Assembly (NCBI GenBank): GCA_016213945.1
Contig: JACQZF010000016.1
Location: 1-64,000, forward strand
Length of the DNA: 64,000 nt
DNA from: Nitrospirota bacterium
GTDB lineage: Bacteria > Nitrospirota > Thermodesulfovibrionia > UBA6902
Direction of reading: 5' to 3'
The position numbers were made by a program, and so were the translations under genes. The notes beneath the pieces are model-generated. The model did no database searches and was not told where the DNA came from. It saw only the letters and a list, made by a program, of their open reading frames with translations. The number at the start of each line of letters is the position of its first letter. The first letter of the stretch is position 1. Positions 34,535 through 43,998 of this stretch are shown piece by piece.

Positions 34535-35425
34535 CTATGGATGCTGGGCCGGTTTTTGCCCTCCTGCGCTTTCAGCGGGAATAGTAATTGCCTCAAGGGC
34601 TTTATCATTTTTGCTTACTTTATATTTGTTTTTTAAGCCCTCAATATATTTTTCAAAGAGCTCTCTCTTTTTTTCAGCGAGGAGCTGTTTTTGTATTGAT
34701 TCCTTGGACTGCTCAAAACTTGCGGTCTCGCCCTTTTTGATATCGGTCAATTGAATGATGTGATAGCCGAAGCGTGTCTTTACCGGCTCGCTTACTTCTC
34801 CGGGTTTTAATTTCAATACAGCCTGCTCAAACTCGGGGACCATCTGCCCGTGGGCAAAGTAACCGAGGTCTCCGCCTTTCTGGGCAGATCCTGTATCTTT
34901 CGACAGGGACTTTGCCAGGTCGGCAAAGCGCTCTCCTTTTTTGATGCGCGCAAAAGTCTTCTTTGCCAGGTCCTCCGTGTCAACGAGAATATGGCTTGCC
35001 TTGATCGTTGTTCCGATGGTGAATTTATCCGCGTTTTTGTCATAGAAGCCTTTAACGTCTGTGTCATCTACCTTTGACTTGTCTTCCACTTCTTTTTTAA
35101 GAATGAGGGCCACCAGGGTCATTTTTTCAAACTCTTTGATTTTATCAAGATACTCTTTGTCCTTATCAAGTCCCATTTTTTTGGCGTCCTGATATATAAG
35201 CTCCCTCTTAACGAGTTCATCAAGGAATTTGTCTTTGCCTTCTTTCCCTTTGAATTGTTCCTTTGCCCAATCAGGAATACGGCCCATCTCTTTCAGGAAC
35301 TCATCCTTGGTAATGGGAGTTTTATCAACCTCCGCTATAACATCCACGCCTGATTTCTCCTTCTGAGAACATCCGGCAAGGATTGCCAGCGAAAATACAA
35401 AAACGAAAAGCCATGTCTTTTTCAT
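34535..35425 (-). CDS. PpiC-type peptidyl-prolyl isomerase lipoprotein
   Basis: 296 residues. Signal peptide with lipobox LAGCS at about 16-20, an N-terminal SurA-like helical chaperone region ([17 protein letters not shown] onward) and one parvulin rotamase domain ([48 protein letters not shown]) around residues 140-235. It probably assists folding of exported proteins, like PrsA or SurA/PpiD relatives. A strong ribosome site (AGGAGAAA) and a terminator show a single-gene unit. Confidence 0.92.
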   Translation of the reverse strand: MKKTWLFVFVFSLAILAGCSQKEKSGVDVIAEVDKTPITKDEFLKEMGRIPDWAKEQFKGKEGKDKFLDELVKRELIYQDAKKMGLDKDKEYLDKIKEFEKMTLVALILKKEVEDKSKVDDTDVKGFYDKNADKFTIGTTIKASHILVDTEDLAKKTFARIKKGERFADLAKSLSKDTGSAQKGGDLGYFAHGQMVPEFEQAVLKLKPGEVSEPVKTRFGYHIIQLTDIKKGETASFEQSKESIQKQLLAEKKRELFEKYIEGLKNKYKVSKNDKALEAITIPAESAGGQKPAQHP

Positions 35426-35614
35426 TAAAATTTCTCCTTTTGTTCGAATTGAATTAGATTGTTTTATAACATAATGATTTTGGATTTTACAAGTAACTGC
35501 ATGAACGGGATATGACGCCGTGAAGGCATTGTGTTATTCAGGTCTTCATTGACATCAAACAGCCCAAACAGGCTATTATTAATGCACCAAAAAGTTTTCA
35601 AGGAGGACAAAATT

Positions 35615-36112
35615 ATGGCAGACGAGCATTCATTTGATGTTGTCAGCAAGGTTGATCTACAGGAGGTATCAAACGCAGTCCAGCAGGCGTTAAAAGAGAT
35701 GGGACAGCGTTTTGATTTTCGCGGCAGCAAGAGCAACATAGAGCTCGATAAGGAAAAAAACGAGATACATCTTACGTCCGATGATGAGTTCAAACTGAAG
35801 AGCGTTATTGATATGCTGCAAAGCAAACTTATAAAAAGGCAGGTGCCTTTGAAGGCCTTAAGCTATGGCAAAGTTGAGCCTGCGGCGTCAAACACTGTGA
35901 GACAGGTCATCACGCTTCAGCAGGGCATCCCGACTGAAAAGGCAAAAGAGATCGTAAAAGCCATCAAGGACTCAAAGCTCAAGGTCCAGTCCGAGATCCA
36001 GAAAGACCAGCTCCGCGTCAGGGCCAAAAAGATTGACGACCTCCAGACGGTGATGAAACTGCTGAAAGAGAAAGACTTCGGGGTCCATATTGATTTTGTG
36101 AATTACAGGTAA
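35615..36112 (+). CDS. yajQ: YajQ family protein (UPF0234)
   Basis: 165 residues from the ATG at 35615, selected for the AAGGAGG 8 bases upstream; this matches the usual YajQ length. [18 protein letters not shown] at the start, [11 protein letters not shown], and the C-terminal [19 protein letters not shown] and [11 protein letters not shown] are conserved. Members bind nucleotides, and some bind cyclic di-GMP. Cytoplasmic; stands alone. Confidence 0.94.
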   Translation: MADEHSFDVVSKVDLQEVSNAVQQALKEMGQRFDFRGSKSNIELDKEKNEIHLTSDDEFKLKSVIDMLQSKLIKRQVPLKALSYGKVEPAASNTVRQVITLQQGIPTEKAKEIVKAIKDSKLKVQSEIQKDQLRVRAKKIDDLQTVMKLLKEKDFGVHIDFVNYR

Positions 36113-36294
36113 CCACGTTAGATGACCTTTGTCCTTCTAACGGCTTAAAATGCAGAGGGCAAGACCGACTCGCTTTACCTTTCGACGTATGCCATCTGGC
36201 CACGTGCGGAGCCGGGCTTGTTGATATTTCCGGGTGAATATTTTAACATGACAAGACTGGTCCCAACGGCTACAAAAAATAAAGGAGATATAAA

Positions 36295-37041
36295 ATGAAG
36301 AGAATTTCAATGTTAGTTGTCCTGTTGTTAACTTTACTGCTGACGGTTTCAAACGGCGCATATGCCGGGACGCCGAAGTCAGCCGAATTATCGCCGAAGC
36401 ATGGGGACATTGTCACGCAGCAAGACGCGTCTTCTCTTTCAGGCAAGGTCATAGAAACAATGAACAGCGGTGGTTACACGTATTGCAATATTGAGAGGAA
36501 CGGTAAAAAGATATGGGTGGCTGTTCCTGAGACACAGGTGAAGGCAGGACAGACTTTATCTTTTCAGCCAGGAATGCCAATGGAGAATTTCGAGAGCAAA
36601 ACTCTGCACCGGACATTTGATACAATAATTTTTTCGGGCGGGATCATGGAGCAGGGATCGGGTGCAGCAGCCGAGCCAGCCGGTCACAAAAAGGCTGAAG
36701 CGCCGGCAGCTAAAGCAATCAAGGTCAAAAAAGCTTCAGGTGCAAACGCGTACACTGTGGCCGAACTTTACCAGAAGAGAGGCGAGCTCGATAAAAAAGA
36801 GGTTGTTGTCAGGGGACAGGTCGTCAAGGTTTCGGCTGAGATCATGGGGAAGAACTGGATACACATTCAGGACGGGACCGGAGATGCTTCAAAGGGCACT
36901 GATGATATTTTAGTTACATCAAAGGACCTTCCGTCAGTGGGGGACACTGTAACGGCAAAAGGCACCTTGGCTAAAGACAAGGACTTTGGAAGCGGATATA
37001 AATATTCCGTGATAGTGGAAGAAGGCGACATCAAGAAATAA
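36295..37041 (+). CDS. Periplasmic OB-fold protein (NrfJ-like)
   Basis: 248 residues. A signal peptide (about 1-24, ending AYA), a first small beta domain (SGKVIETMNSGGYTYCNIERNGKKIWVAVPE), an alanine/lysine-rich linker and a second OB-fold of the tRNA_anti-like type (VRGQVVKVSAEIMGKNWIHIQDGTGD). The first domain resembles NrfJ-type proteins seen with c-type cytochrome systems. A precise role cannot be assigned. Ribosome site AAGGAGA lies upstream; an imperfect inverted repeat (CGTTAGA/TCTAACG) separates it from yajQ. Confidence 0.75.
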   Translation: MKRISMLVVLLLTLLLTVSNGAYAGTPKSAELSPKHGDIVTQQDASSLSGKVIETMNSGGYTYCNIERNGKKIWVAVPETQVKAGQTLSFQPGMPMENFESKTLHRTFDTIIFSGGIMEQGSGAAAEPAGHKKAEAPAAKAIKVKKASGANAYTVAELYQKRGELDKKEVVVRGQVVKVSAEIMGKNWIHIQDGTGDASKGTDDILVTSKDLPSVGDTVTAKGTLAKDKDFGSGYKYSVIVEEGDIKK

Positions 37042-37047
37042 TATCGG

Positions 37048-37488
37048 CTATCCAAAGCGGCTTAATATCTCAGCCTTATGGATTTTGGTCAGGTTAGCAG
37101 GAATATTTTTGTCTAACCTGGCTTTTACTTCCGGCTCTAATTTTTTGATAATGTCTTTATTGATCTCTCCGGCGGCTGCCAGATGCCAGTTCTCACAAGC
37201 TTCTTTTTTTATTAAAGCATTGATATCCGCTGCTATCGTTTTGACCAGTTTTTTTCTGGTTTCCAGTTCCAGGTTGTGAGGTTCTCCATATCCCTTTGCA
37301 ACTTCACCTTCTCCCCCGCCACCGGTGAATCTTCCCGCAGAATCGCTTAATTTCTCCGATAACTTGCCGAGTCCCTCAATAGAATCATAACTTTCCACCA
37401 ATTCAATTTTAGCGCTTCCAACGGGCGGTCTGGTGACTCTGTAAGCCTTAAAATGTCCTAAATCAACCGTGATTATTATTGTGCTCAT
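37048..37488 (-). CDS. Host attachment family protein
   Basis: 146 residues. It resembles the family named after an Agrobacterium protein required for attachment to host cells: an opening beta strand with a DLGHFKAYRV segment, a central glycine-rich GRFTGGGGEGE stretch, and a helix-strand C-terminal half with ALIKKEACENWHLAAAGEI and the closing LTKIHKAEIL. The fold is like release factor eRF1 domains. In free-living bacteria the role is unknown. It converges with the OB-fold gene with 6 bases between stops. Confidence 0.65.
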   Translation of the reverse strand: MSTIIITVDLGHFKAYRVTRPPVGSAKIELVESYDSIEGLGKLSEKLSDSAGRFTGGGGEGEVAKGYGEPHNLELETRKKLVKTIAADINALIKKEACENWHLAAAGEINKDIIKKLEPEVKARLDKNIPANLTKIHKAEILSRFG

Positions 37489-37681
37489 AACCGTGACCTA
37501 TTCTTTAAAGAAGCCAAGGCTTCCATTTCATTCAGCCCCAATACCGAATGCTCACAATAAAGATTACCATGTCCAGCGGTAAAGTCAAGTTTATATTTAA
37601 TTTGCGGCGGAAAATATTTTTGCAGGAGCGTCAATCATGTGATACAATTTTCTCAGGCCAAATAATAAAGGAGGAAAGCTT

Positions 37682-38110
37682 ATGACTTCATCTGCAAACA
37701 GACAAAAATTTGAAGAGCTGCTGAAAAGGTGGATAGTGATGGAGGAAGGCACTATCAATACGGCGAACAGTTTAATAAACGGCAGCAAGAATCCCATGGT
37801 CAAGGCGATGATTGATCTGTTAAGACTCGACTCGGAAAAACACAAGCATATCCTGGAGGCAATCCGGCTCAGTCTTGATTCTACAGTTACGTTCAGCACT
37901 GACGACATGAAGGTGGTGGATTCCTTCATAGAGAAACACATCGAGATCGAAAAAAATGCCATAGCTACTGCCGAGCAGGCGGTAAATATGACCACCCTGC
38001 CTATCCCGAAATTGCTCTTGTCGCATTTACTGGAAGACGAAAAAAGCCATGACGCCTACATGTCGGAACTTAATGGGCTTAAGGTTTACATGGCAAAGGA
38101 CACTGACTAA
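37682..38110 (+). CDS. Ferritin-like four-helix protein
   Basis: 142 residues, almost entirely helical, with two acidic-x-x-H elements, SEKHKHIL near residue 62 and EDEKSHDAYM near residue 122, plus MEEGT and EIEKNA glutamates. This fits a ferritin-like or rubrerythrin-related diiron fold without a rubredoxin domain. It may handle iron or peroxide. Ribosome site AAAGGAGGAAA precedes the ATG. A related domain occurs in the fusion at 61000-61857. Confidence 0.7.
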   Translation: MTSSANRQKFEELLKRWIVMEEGTINTANSLINGSKNPMVKAMIDLLRLDSEKHKHILEAIRLSLDSTVTFSTDDMKVVDSFIEKHIEIEKNAIATAEQAVNMTTLPIPKLLLSHLLEDEKSHDAYMSELNGLKVYMAKDTD

Positions 38111-38206
38111 CTGGCGTATAGGGACAACAGGATAATTGTTGATTGAAGGCAGGGTGTTTATTTTGAGTCTGGAAAGACCTGTGTTCCCTGGTCCCCCCAG
38201 CGGGCG

Positions 38207-38479
38207 CTACGGGATCGTTTTTTTCAACTCATGATAGATGTCCCTGCTGTTTTCCCTCCTGGAAAATTCTTCATTGAAAACGTCGACCGGGACCTTTTCC
38301 GCTATCCTCAAGACACGCTTAAGGTCATCAGTTATGGGGAAAAGCTCCACGAAGCCGTTTCCGGCTTTATAAGGGAACCAGAGCGTTTCTAAAACACACT
38401 CTCTTGAGGTGCGGCCTTCTCCGAAGTCACTTTTTCTTCGTTTTACATAAATGCATTCGCCCAACGCCACTTCACTCAT
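38207..38479 (-). CDS. Hypothetical protein
   Basis: 90 residues, start MSEVALGECIYVKRRKSDFG. Mixed alpha/beta composition, no signal or membrane helix, no motif recognised. GGAG lies 11 bases upstream of the ATG. Codon use looks like that of neighbouring genes, which supports a real product. No function is proposed. Confidence 0.5.
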   Translation of the reverse strand: MSEVALGECIYVKRRKSDFGEGRTSRECVLETLWFPYKAGNGFVELFPITDDLKRVLRIAEKVPVDVFNEEFSRRENSRDIYHELKKTIP

Positions 38480-38688
38480 AACCGGATACTCTCCACATTC
38501 GATATATCAAAGATTAATGCAAACGACCTTAATAATATAATCGGCGGAATTGCAGCATATCTTTATTTTTTAAAACCGTTCAAACAGCTCAAACTGATAA
38601 TATTTAACCGGGGGCAGGCCTGAGGAGGAGCCTTGCAGAACAAAACTGTTTGTACCTTTTCAAAGGAATGATGATATGATATCACTAT

Positions 38689-39183
38689 ATGAAAGAACCA
38701 TTACGCGATAAACCAAACATCTCCCCGTATATCACGCCAGCAGGACAAAAACAGTTAAGTGATGAGCTTTCCCATCTCTGGAAGGTCAAACGCCCCCAGG
38801 TCACTCAGGCTGTTGCTGAGGCTGCTGCCATGGGGGACCGCTCCGAGAATGCGGAATATATTTATGGCAAAAAACAGTTACGTGAGATCGATGCCCGTAT
38901 GCGGTTTCTTCAGAAACGACTGGATGCCCTGATCGTAGTGGACAGGACACCTGATGATACTTCAAAGGTATTTTTTGGCGCATGGGTTGAGATTGAGGAC
39001 AACGACGGCAACGTGTACGAGTATCGCATTGTCGGGCCGGATGAAATTGTTCCCGACAAGAATTTCATAAGTATTGATTCACCTATGGCAAAGGCATTAT
39101 TACGCAAGGCGGAAGGTGACGATGTGACAGTGAGCAGGCCGAACGGCACCTCTGCCTTTGTTGTGACATCCATCCGTTATTAA
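38689..39183 (+). CDS. greB: Transcription elongation factor GreB
   Basis: 164 residues. The N-terminal coiled-coil finger (KQLSDELSHLWKVKRPQVTQAVAEAAAMGDRSENAEY) contains the two acidic tip residues (D, E in GDRSENAEY) that activate RNA cleavage in backtracked polymerase; the C-terminal FKBP-like domain starts near residue 85 (FFGAWVEIED) and includes DEIVPDKNFISIDSPMAKALL. The spacing and the NISPYITPAG start favour GreB over GreA. Confidence 0.93.
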   Translation: MKEPLRDKPNISPYITPAGQKQLSDELSHLWKVKRPQVTQAVAEAAAMGDRSENAEYIYGKKQLREIDARMRFLQKRLDALIVVDRTPDDTSKVFFGAWVEIEDNDGNVYEYRIVGPDEIVPDKNFISIDSPMAKALLRKAEGDDVTVSRPNGTSAFVVTSIRY

Positions 39184-39268
39184 CCACACGGCTTCGAGTT
39201 CATCCATCCAAAGGTTTAATTCCTTCACACGGGATTCAGGCCCACATCAGTGAAAAGGGCAAACCTGT

Positions 39269-40618
39269 TCAAATGACGGGATTGTGTGTCCGGCTATTGC
39301 TTGTATTGTTTGCCTTTGACCATGTGAAATGCCGTGAAGCAGTACTCCTGTGAGATTTATAAGTTCCCTGCTTCCGTTTTTCCGTTCTTCCCGCGTTGTG
39401 CCCGGTTTGTTTATGGGCTGCTGCTGCGGCATGCTCCCTGCGGCGCTGTGGTTCGCGGGGAGGGCGGGCAAATTCGGTATCGCGCGCAGGCAGCGACTTT
39501 TTATAATCAAAGCACTCAAGCATGCGGCGCTCAATTTTTTCACCGAGGACACGTTCGATGGCGCGCACCATGTCATTGTCTTCACCGGTAATAAACGTGA
39601 AGGCGTCGCCGGTCTTAGCGGCGCGGCCCGTGCGTCCTATCCGGTGTGTGTATGCGTCCGCGGTATCAGGCATATCGTAGTTTATGACGTGTGAAATGCT
39701 TGAGACATCTATGCCGCGCGCCGCGATGTCTGTCGCGACCAGTATCTGATATGCGCCCTTACGGAATCCGTCGAGCGCGGCCTGCCGCTTGTTCTGAGAT
39801 AAATTTCCCTGCAGCGATGCGGCCCGGTAGCCCGCATTTGCCAACTGCTGACCCACGCGCTTGGCGCGGTGCTTGGTACGGGTAAAGATCAGTACAGAGT
39901 CAGTGTCGGTATGGCGCAGCAGTTCCATGAGAAGCGCTGTTTTGAGCTGCTGCTCGACCGGATAAAGCGCGTGCGCGACTGTGTTCGCCGGCGCAGTGTG
40001 GTCGACCTGTACCGTAATCGGGGCATGGAGGACTTCGTGCGCAAGCCTCCTGATATCATCGGGCATGGTTGCTGAAAACATCAGAGTCTGTCTTCTTTCC
40101 GGTATATATTTAATGATCTTCCTGATGTCAGGCAGAAAGCCCATGTCGAACATACGGTCTGCCTCGTCAAGCACGAGTACCTCCAAATGTGACAGATTGA
40201 TAGTGCGCTGATTAATGTGATCGAGCAAACGGCCCGGACATGCAACAACAATCTCAACTCCGCCCCGCAGTTTCTGAATCTGCGGATTTATGCCCACGCC
40301 GCCGTAAACTGTAACGCTCTTGAGGCGGGTCTGCCGTCCCAGAATCCCGATGGCCTCGTGTATCTGCTCAGCCAATTCGCGCGTAGGCGCGATGATAAGT
40401 GCGCGGACCCGGCCGCGCGGTCCTTGCATCAGACGATGCAGTATTGGCAGCACAAAGGCCGCTGTCTTTCCTGTTCCGGTCTGCGCGAGACCCATTACGT
40501 CGCTCCCTTTCAGGACCGGCGGTATGGCCTGATGCTGGATTGGCGTTGGCGTTTCATAACCAGCGGCCTTTACCCCGGCTGCGACAGTGGGGTGAAAATT
40601 AAATTCGATAAATTCCAT
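39269..40618 (-). CDS. rhlE: DEAD-box RNA helicase, RhlE type
   Basis: 449 residues. FIEFNFHPTVAAGVKAAGYETPTPIQ is the Q motif, AQTGTGKTA the Walker A, VLDEADRMFD the DEAD box, SATMP motif III, and HRIGRTGRAAKTGDAF motif VI. Ribosome- and mRNA-structure remodelling enzyme. The tail after residue 375 is basic with RRREHAAAAAHKQ, typical of the RhlE subgroup and probably RNA-binding. Its DNA looks somewhat richer in GC than its neighbours, which could reflect recent transfer. Confidence 0.93.
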   Translation of the reverse strand: MEFIEFNFHPTVAAGVKAAGYETPTPIQHQAIPPVLKGSDVMGLAQTGTGKTAAFVLPILHRLMQGPRGRVRALIIAPTRELAEQIHEAIGILGRQTRLKSVTVYGGVGINPQIQKLRGGVEIVVACPGRLLDHINQRTINLSHLEVLVLDEADRMFDMGFLPDIRKIIKYIPERRQTLMFSATMPDDIRRLAHEVLHAPITVQVDHTAPANTVAHALYPVEQQLKTALLMELLRHTDTDSVLIFTRTKHRAKRVGQQLANAGYRAASLQGNLSQNKRQAALDGFRKGAYQILVATDIAARGIDVSSISHVINYDMPDTADAYTHRIGRTGRAAKTGDAFTFITGEDNDMVRAIERVLGEKIERRMLECFDYKKSLPARDTEFARPPREPQRRREHAAAAAHKQTGHNAGRTEKRKQGTYKSHRSTASRHFTWSKANNTSNSRTHNPVI

Positions 40619-40829
40619 AAAACTCCTTTTTTCGTTTGTTCTGCGTTCGGGGGAAAAAAGCCAGGGTGTATTCAGGGGATTACAATGACGTAGTTCTCAT
40701 CCGTGTACTGCAGTTGTTTGTTGACTAAGAGTACCAGCTTTGGGGAAGCCCTGTCAAGTACCGGGGTGGGCAACCATGACCGTTCAAGCCGCCTGGACAC
40801 GTTTAAGTTCAGCTATCGGCAATAAATGT

Positions 40830-41315
40830 TTAACCTGCATCAGTCCGGATTTTTTTCAGATAACGGAACAACTCTCTGAATACTTTTGGAGGGTGATTGT
40901 GTTCTCTTTCTGTTAGGGCGTTATGTACGAGTTGAGCTAATTGCTGCCGGTCTGCATCAGGGCATTTTTTTAGAATAACTTCTATAAGCGATTCATTCCC
41001 TGCAACAAGCTCATCCCGCCACTGTTCAATTTCTTTGAAGGCCGAGGTCTTTTTGTAGTTTCCCTCTTCAATGTTCTGAAGCGCTTCAAGAATGGGCGCA
41101 GGGTCATATCTTCTCATCAGGACGCCGATATACTGCATCTGCCTCCGGAGTCCGCCGCGCGCCTTGATTGTCTTTGCATGTTTAACGGCATTGTAAATTT
41201 CCTCAGGCAGGTTAATCCCTTTGAACTGCTCAGGCGGCAGTTCCATAAGCCGTTTTCCAACCTTCTGTAAAGCTTCAGCTTCTTTTTTTCTTTGAGTTTT
41301 GCTTTTAATTTCCAT
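40830..41315 (-). CDS. darP: Ribosome-associated protein DarP (YjgA, DUF615)
   Basis: 161 residues. Helical protein with SKTQRKKEAEALQKVGKRLMELP at the start, GGLRRQMQYIGVLMRR in the middle and a C-terminal RELFRYLKK. In E. coli DarP promotes late 50S subunit maturation. The family is best known from beta- and gammaproteobacteria, so its presence here may reflect transfer or a wider distribution. Confidence 0.88.
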   Translation of the reverse strand: MEIKSKTQRKKEAEALQKVGKRLMELPPEQFKGINLPEEIYNAVKHAKTIKARGGLRRQMQYIGVLMRRYDPAPILEALQNIEEGNYKKTSAFKEIEQWRDELVAGNESLIEVILKKCPDADRQQLAQLVHNALTEREHNHPPKVFRELFRYLKKIRTDAG

Positions 41316-41337
41316 TTGTCTGCACTTTTCCTGACCT

Positions 41338-41403
41338 CCCCTTGCCCCTCCTTATCAAGGCGGGGATTTTAATTCGCCCCTTTTAAGGGGAGATACAGAG
41401 GGG
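41338..41403. repeat. C-run/G-run dispersed repeat
   Basis: CCCCTTGCCCC and CGCCCCTTTTAAGGGG, with GAGGGG at the right end, form nested inverted words. The same class occurs at 15771-15810 and 18929-19007. Confidence 0.55.
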
Positions 41404-41411
41404 TAGATTTT

Positions 41412-42551
41412 TTAAAACAAATCATACCTTACCAGTCTGCCGTCAAGGCCGCCTGTTTTCAAGGGCTTTTTCCATGTCGCTTTCAGTCCTATCTTTTTGA
41501 TAAACTCCCGCTCTCCGAAATAAATATATGCAGAAGAACCCTTGCACTTCTGCTTCAGGAAATCTCCGAGTGATTCATAAAAGAGATCGAGCGTCTGCCT
41601 GTCTCCCATACGGACGCCGTAAGGAGGATTTGTGATAATGACGCCATTGTGCAAACCTTCGCTTTCTTTGAAGTCAAGCGCGTCAAGCTTTATTTTTCCC
41701 CCGTGCGGCAAATGCGTTATGTTTGTCCTTGCTATATTAACAGTTTCAGGAGATATATCGCTTCCTGTTATAAGTCTGTCAGGCAATTGGCGGATTTGCC
41801 GGTCAAGTTCTTTCTTTACTTTTGTCCATAGCGGTTTATCATAGTCAGGCAGGAATTCAAATCCGAAGCGCTCACGAAAAATGCCGGAAGGGATTTTGCA
41901 GTAATGCATCAGCGCTTCACAGAGCAGCGTGCCGGAGCCGCACATCGGGTCATAAAGCGGGACAGAGCCGTCCCATTGTGAATATTTTATAACCGCGGCG
42001 GCAACCGTTTCCTGCATGGGCGCCGACACGGAGTCTTTCCTGTATCCCCGGCGATGCAGAGAACCTCCTGAGGTGTCCAGGCTGATGATTGCGTGGTCCT
42101 TTCTGATGTAAAGGTTCAGCCATATATCCGGATCGCCTGAATCAACATCAGGCCTTTCCCCTGACATCTCCCGGAATGAATCGACGATTGCGTCTTTCAA
42201 ACATAGAGACGCATAGTGCGAATTATTTATCATGCTGTTTGATACGTTGGCGAAAATGGCAAAGGTTTTTTTCAGGGAAATAAAATCCGTCCACTTTATC
42301 TTTTTTGCCTTTTTGTACAGTTCATCGGTAGTGCGGCAATGAAAAGACATCAGGGGCGCAAGTATTCTCGATGCGAGTCTTGTGGAATAATTGGTCCGGT
42401 AAAGCGCTTCCTTTTCTGCATTAAAGTAAACTCCCCCGTATTCGGACCTGATTTCTCTTGCGCCAAGTTCAGACAGTTCCTCTGCTGCCAGCTCTCTAAT
42501 GTCATTAGCAACTTGAGCAAAGTAAATCTTATCTTTCTGATATTCATACAT
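41412..42551 (-). CDS. THUMP-domain 23S rRNA guanine-N2 methyltransferase (RlmL-like)
   Basis: 379 residues. An N-terminal ferredoxin-like plus THUMP region (about 1-160) is followed by a Rossmann methyltransferase (UPF0020 type) with YDPMCGSGTLLCEALM near residue 202 as SAM site and the NPPYGVRMGD motif near residue 310, typical of enzymes that methylate guanine or adenine amino groups. The length matches the N-terminal half of E. coli RlmL or the Bacillus YpsC type. Confidence 0.88.
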   Translation of the reverse strand: MYEYQKDKIYFAQVANDIRELAAEELSELGAREIRSEYGGVYFNAEKEALYRTNYSTRLASRILAPLMSFHCRTTDELYKKAKKIKWTDFISLKKTFAIFANVSNSMINNSHYASLCLKDAIVDSFREMSGERPDVDSGDPDIWLNLYIRKDHAIISLDTSGGSLHRRGYRKDSVSAPMQETVAAAVIKYSQWDGSVPLYDPMCGSGTLLCEALMHYCKIPSGIFRERFGFEFLPDYDKPLWTKVKKELDRQIRQLPDRLITGSDISPETVNIARTNITHLPHGGKIKLDALDFKESEGLHNGVIITNPPYGVRMGDRQTLDLFYESLGDFLKQKCKGSSAYIYFGEREFIKKIGLKATWKKPLKTGGLDGRLVRYDLF

Positions 42552-42918
42552 AGCTCCGGTATCTTACCAGATTTAGAAAGACTAATGATTCAGCTTAATA
42601 CAGTAAGGCTTCGAGAAGGGCAGACAGAAAACCGCAAGGTGTTTTCTTTGTTTGTCTTTAGTTGAAAATACCTTTGAAGGGTGCGACATTTTTTTCTATT
42701 GAGACAAAAGTTGCACATAGGGAAAAACAATTATTTTTTAAACTGTTAACTTCAAAATCAATCAGTCTATATGAAAGTTTGTCGCAACCATTCCATTTCC
42801 TGATAATCCGTAATACATTGATTTTCAGATAATAAAATGTCTCTAAATTGGGCATAGATATTGCAAACATTAAGAATAATTCAATAAATAAGTTAAGAAA
42901 TAAATTTATAAAAATGCC
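42552..42918. other. AT-rich intergenic interval
   Basis: No gene recognised in 367 bases between two divergent genes. A 7-bp hairpin with AGAAAAC and GTTTTCT arms lies at 42626-42647, and TGCGACA-like words recur on both strands (near 42680 and 42780). It must hold promoters for both sides, but none stands out. Confidence 0.4.
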
Positions 42919-43986
42919 ATGCATTCCATCTCTACTGATCAAAAAAAGATTAAACAGTTATCGACACTCTCCTCACGTTTAGTGCGGGCTTTGCTGTTTA
43001 ACCAAATGCCGAACTATCTGATCGCTTTTGTAACCGGTCGTTGTAACATGAATTGCCGCTATTGTTGTGACATAGCACAACAGATAAAAAATGATAAAGA
43101 ACTGCCTCCTCATTACTGGGCATATGCTGTTAAAGATGCAAGGGCACTGATTCATTTAACTATTACTGGCGGCGAACCTTTTATGCGTGAAGACCTTGAT
43201 GCATTAGTTATTGGGATGGCTAAATCTTCAGGAGTACCTAATGTCAGTATCAATACAAATGGTTACTATACAGATAAAATTTATACTATAACAGAAAACA
43301 TTTTAGCATCTTTGCCTGGCGTTTATCTTACAATAGCTTTATCGCTTGACGGCCCTCCGGAGGTCCATGACAAGCTGCGGTCAAACAAAGGAACTGCGAA
43401 TGCCGTATTTAATACAATCAATAAACTAAGCGTACTCAGGAAGACCTTCCCAAACTTTAAAATAAGAATCCAGTCTCTTTTATTGCCTGAAAATGCAGAT
43501 AATTTAGAGGAACTATTTGCTGATACCTCCTCATGGCCAGTTGATTTCCATGAAATAATCTTTCCTCGAGACGTTCGTGGCAGAGAGTTTTCGATGCATG
43601 CGCTTGCGACTACATATAAAAAAATAGTTGGAAGGCGCAAATCCGACAGTACTTTAGAATGCAGAATGTTTCATACACTCTACAATAACGTTTTAAATAA
43701 CCTGCATGAGGATAATCGTTCAACCCCATGTTATGCCGGGGGACGTCTGGTGGAAATCCTTCCAGGCGGCAAGGTAGTGGGTTGTGAAATGTCGAAAGTC
43801 CGGGAAAAGTCCGTAATTGGATTTATAGGAAAGTCGGGAGAACGATTGAACGATATTTGTAAAAGCAGAAAAGCCGGGTGGTTTCGCAAAGAAATAGCTC
43901 AAAAATGCAAATGTACTTTCGAATGCGCTCACATATGCAATGCAATTTTCAGATTAGAAAACTGGCCAAGGCTTATATTGCGGTGA
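42919..43986 (+). CDS. Radical SAM protein with SPASM-like C-terminus
   Basis: 355 residues. CNMNCRYC with C42, C46 and C49 binds the SAM-cleaving 4Fe-4S cluster; TITGGEPFMR and NTNGYYT are the usual GGE and beta-strand motifs. The C-terminal third has CYAGGRLVEILPGGKVVGCEM and a cluster KCKCTFECAHIC resembling SPASM auxiliary cluster ligands, which suggests peptide modification or a similar anaerobic reaction. It ends 12 bases before resB, so the two are probably co-transcribed. The start codon is uncertain because no ribosome site is visible. Base composition is more AT-rich than most of the window. Confidence 0.85.
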   Translation: MHSISTDQKKIKQLSTLSSRLVRALLFNQMPNYLIAFVTGRCNMNCRYCCDIAQQIKNDKELPPHYWAYAVKDARALIHLTITGGEPFMREDLDALVIGMAKSSGVPNVSINTNGYYTDKIYTITENILASLPGVYLTIALSLDGPPEVHDKLRSNKGTANAVFNTINKLSVLRKTFPNFKIRIQSLLLPENADNLEELFADTSSWPVDFHEIIFPRDVRGREFSMHALATTYKKIVGRRKSDSTLECRMFHTLYNNVLNNLHEDNRSTPCYAGGRLVEILPGGKVVGCEMSKVREKSVIGFIGKSGERLNDICKSRKAGWFRKEIAQKCKCTFECAHICNAIFRLENWPRLILR

Positions 43987-43998
43987 TCATGGAAAATA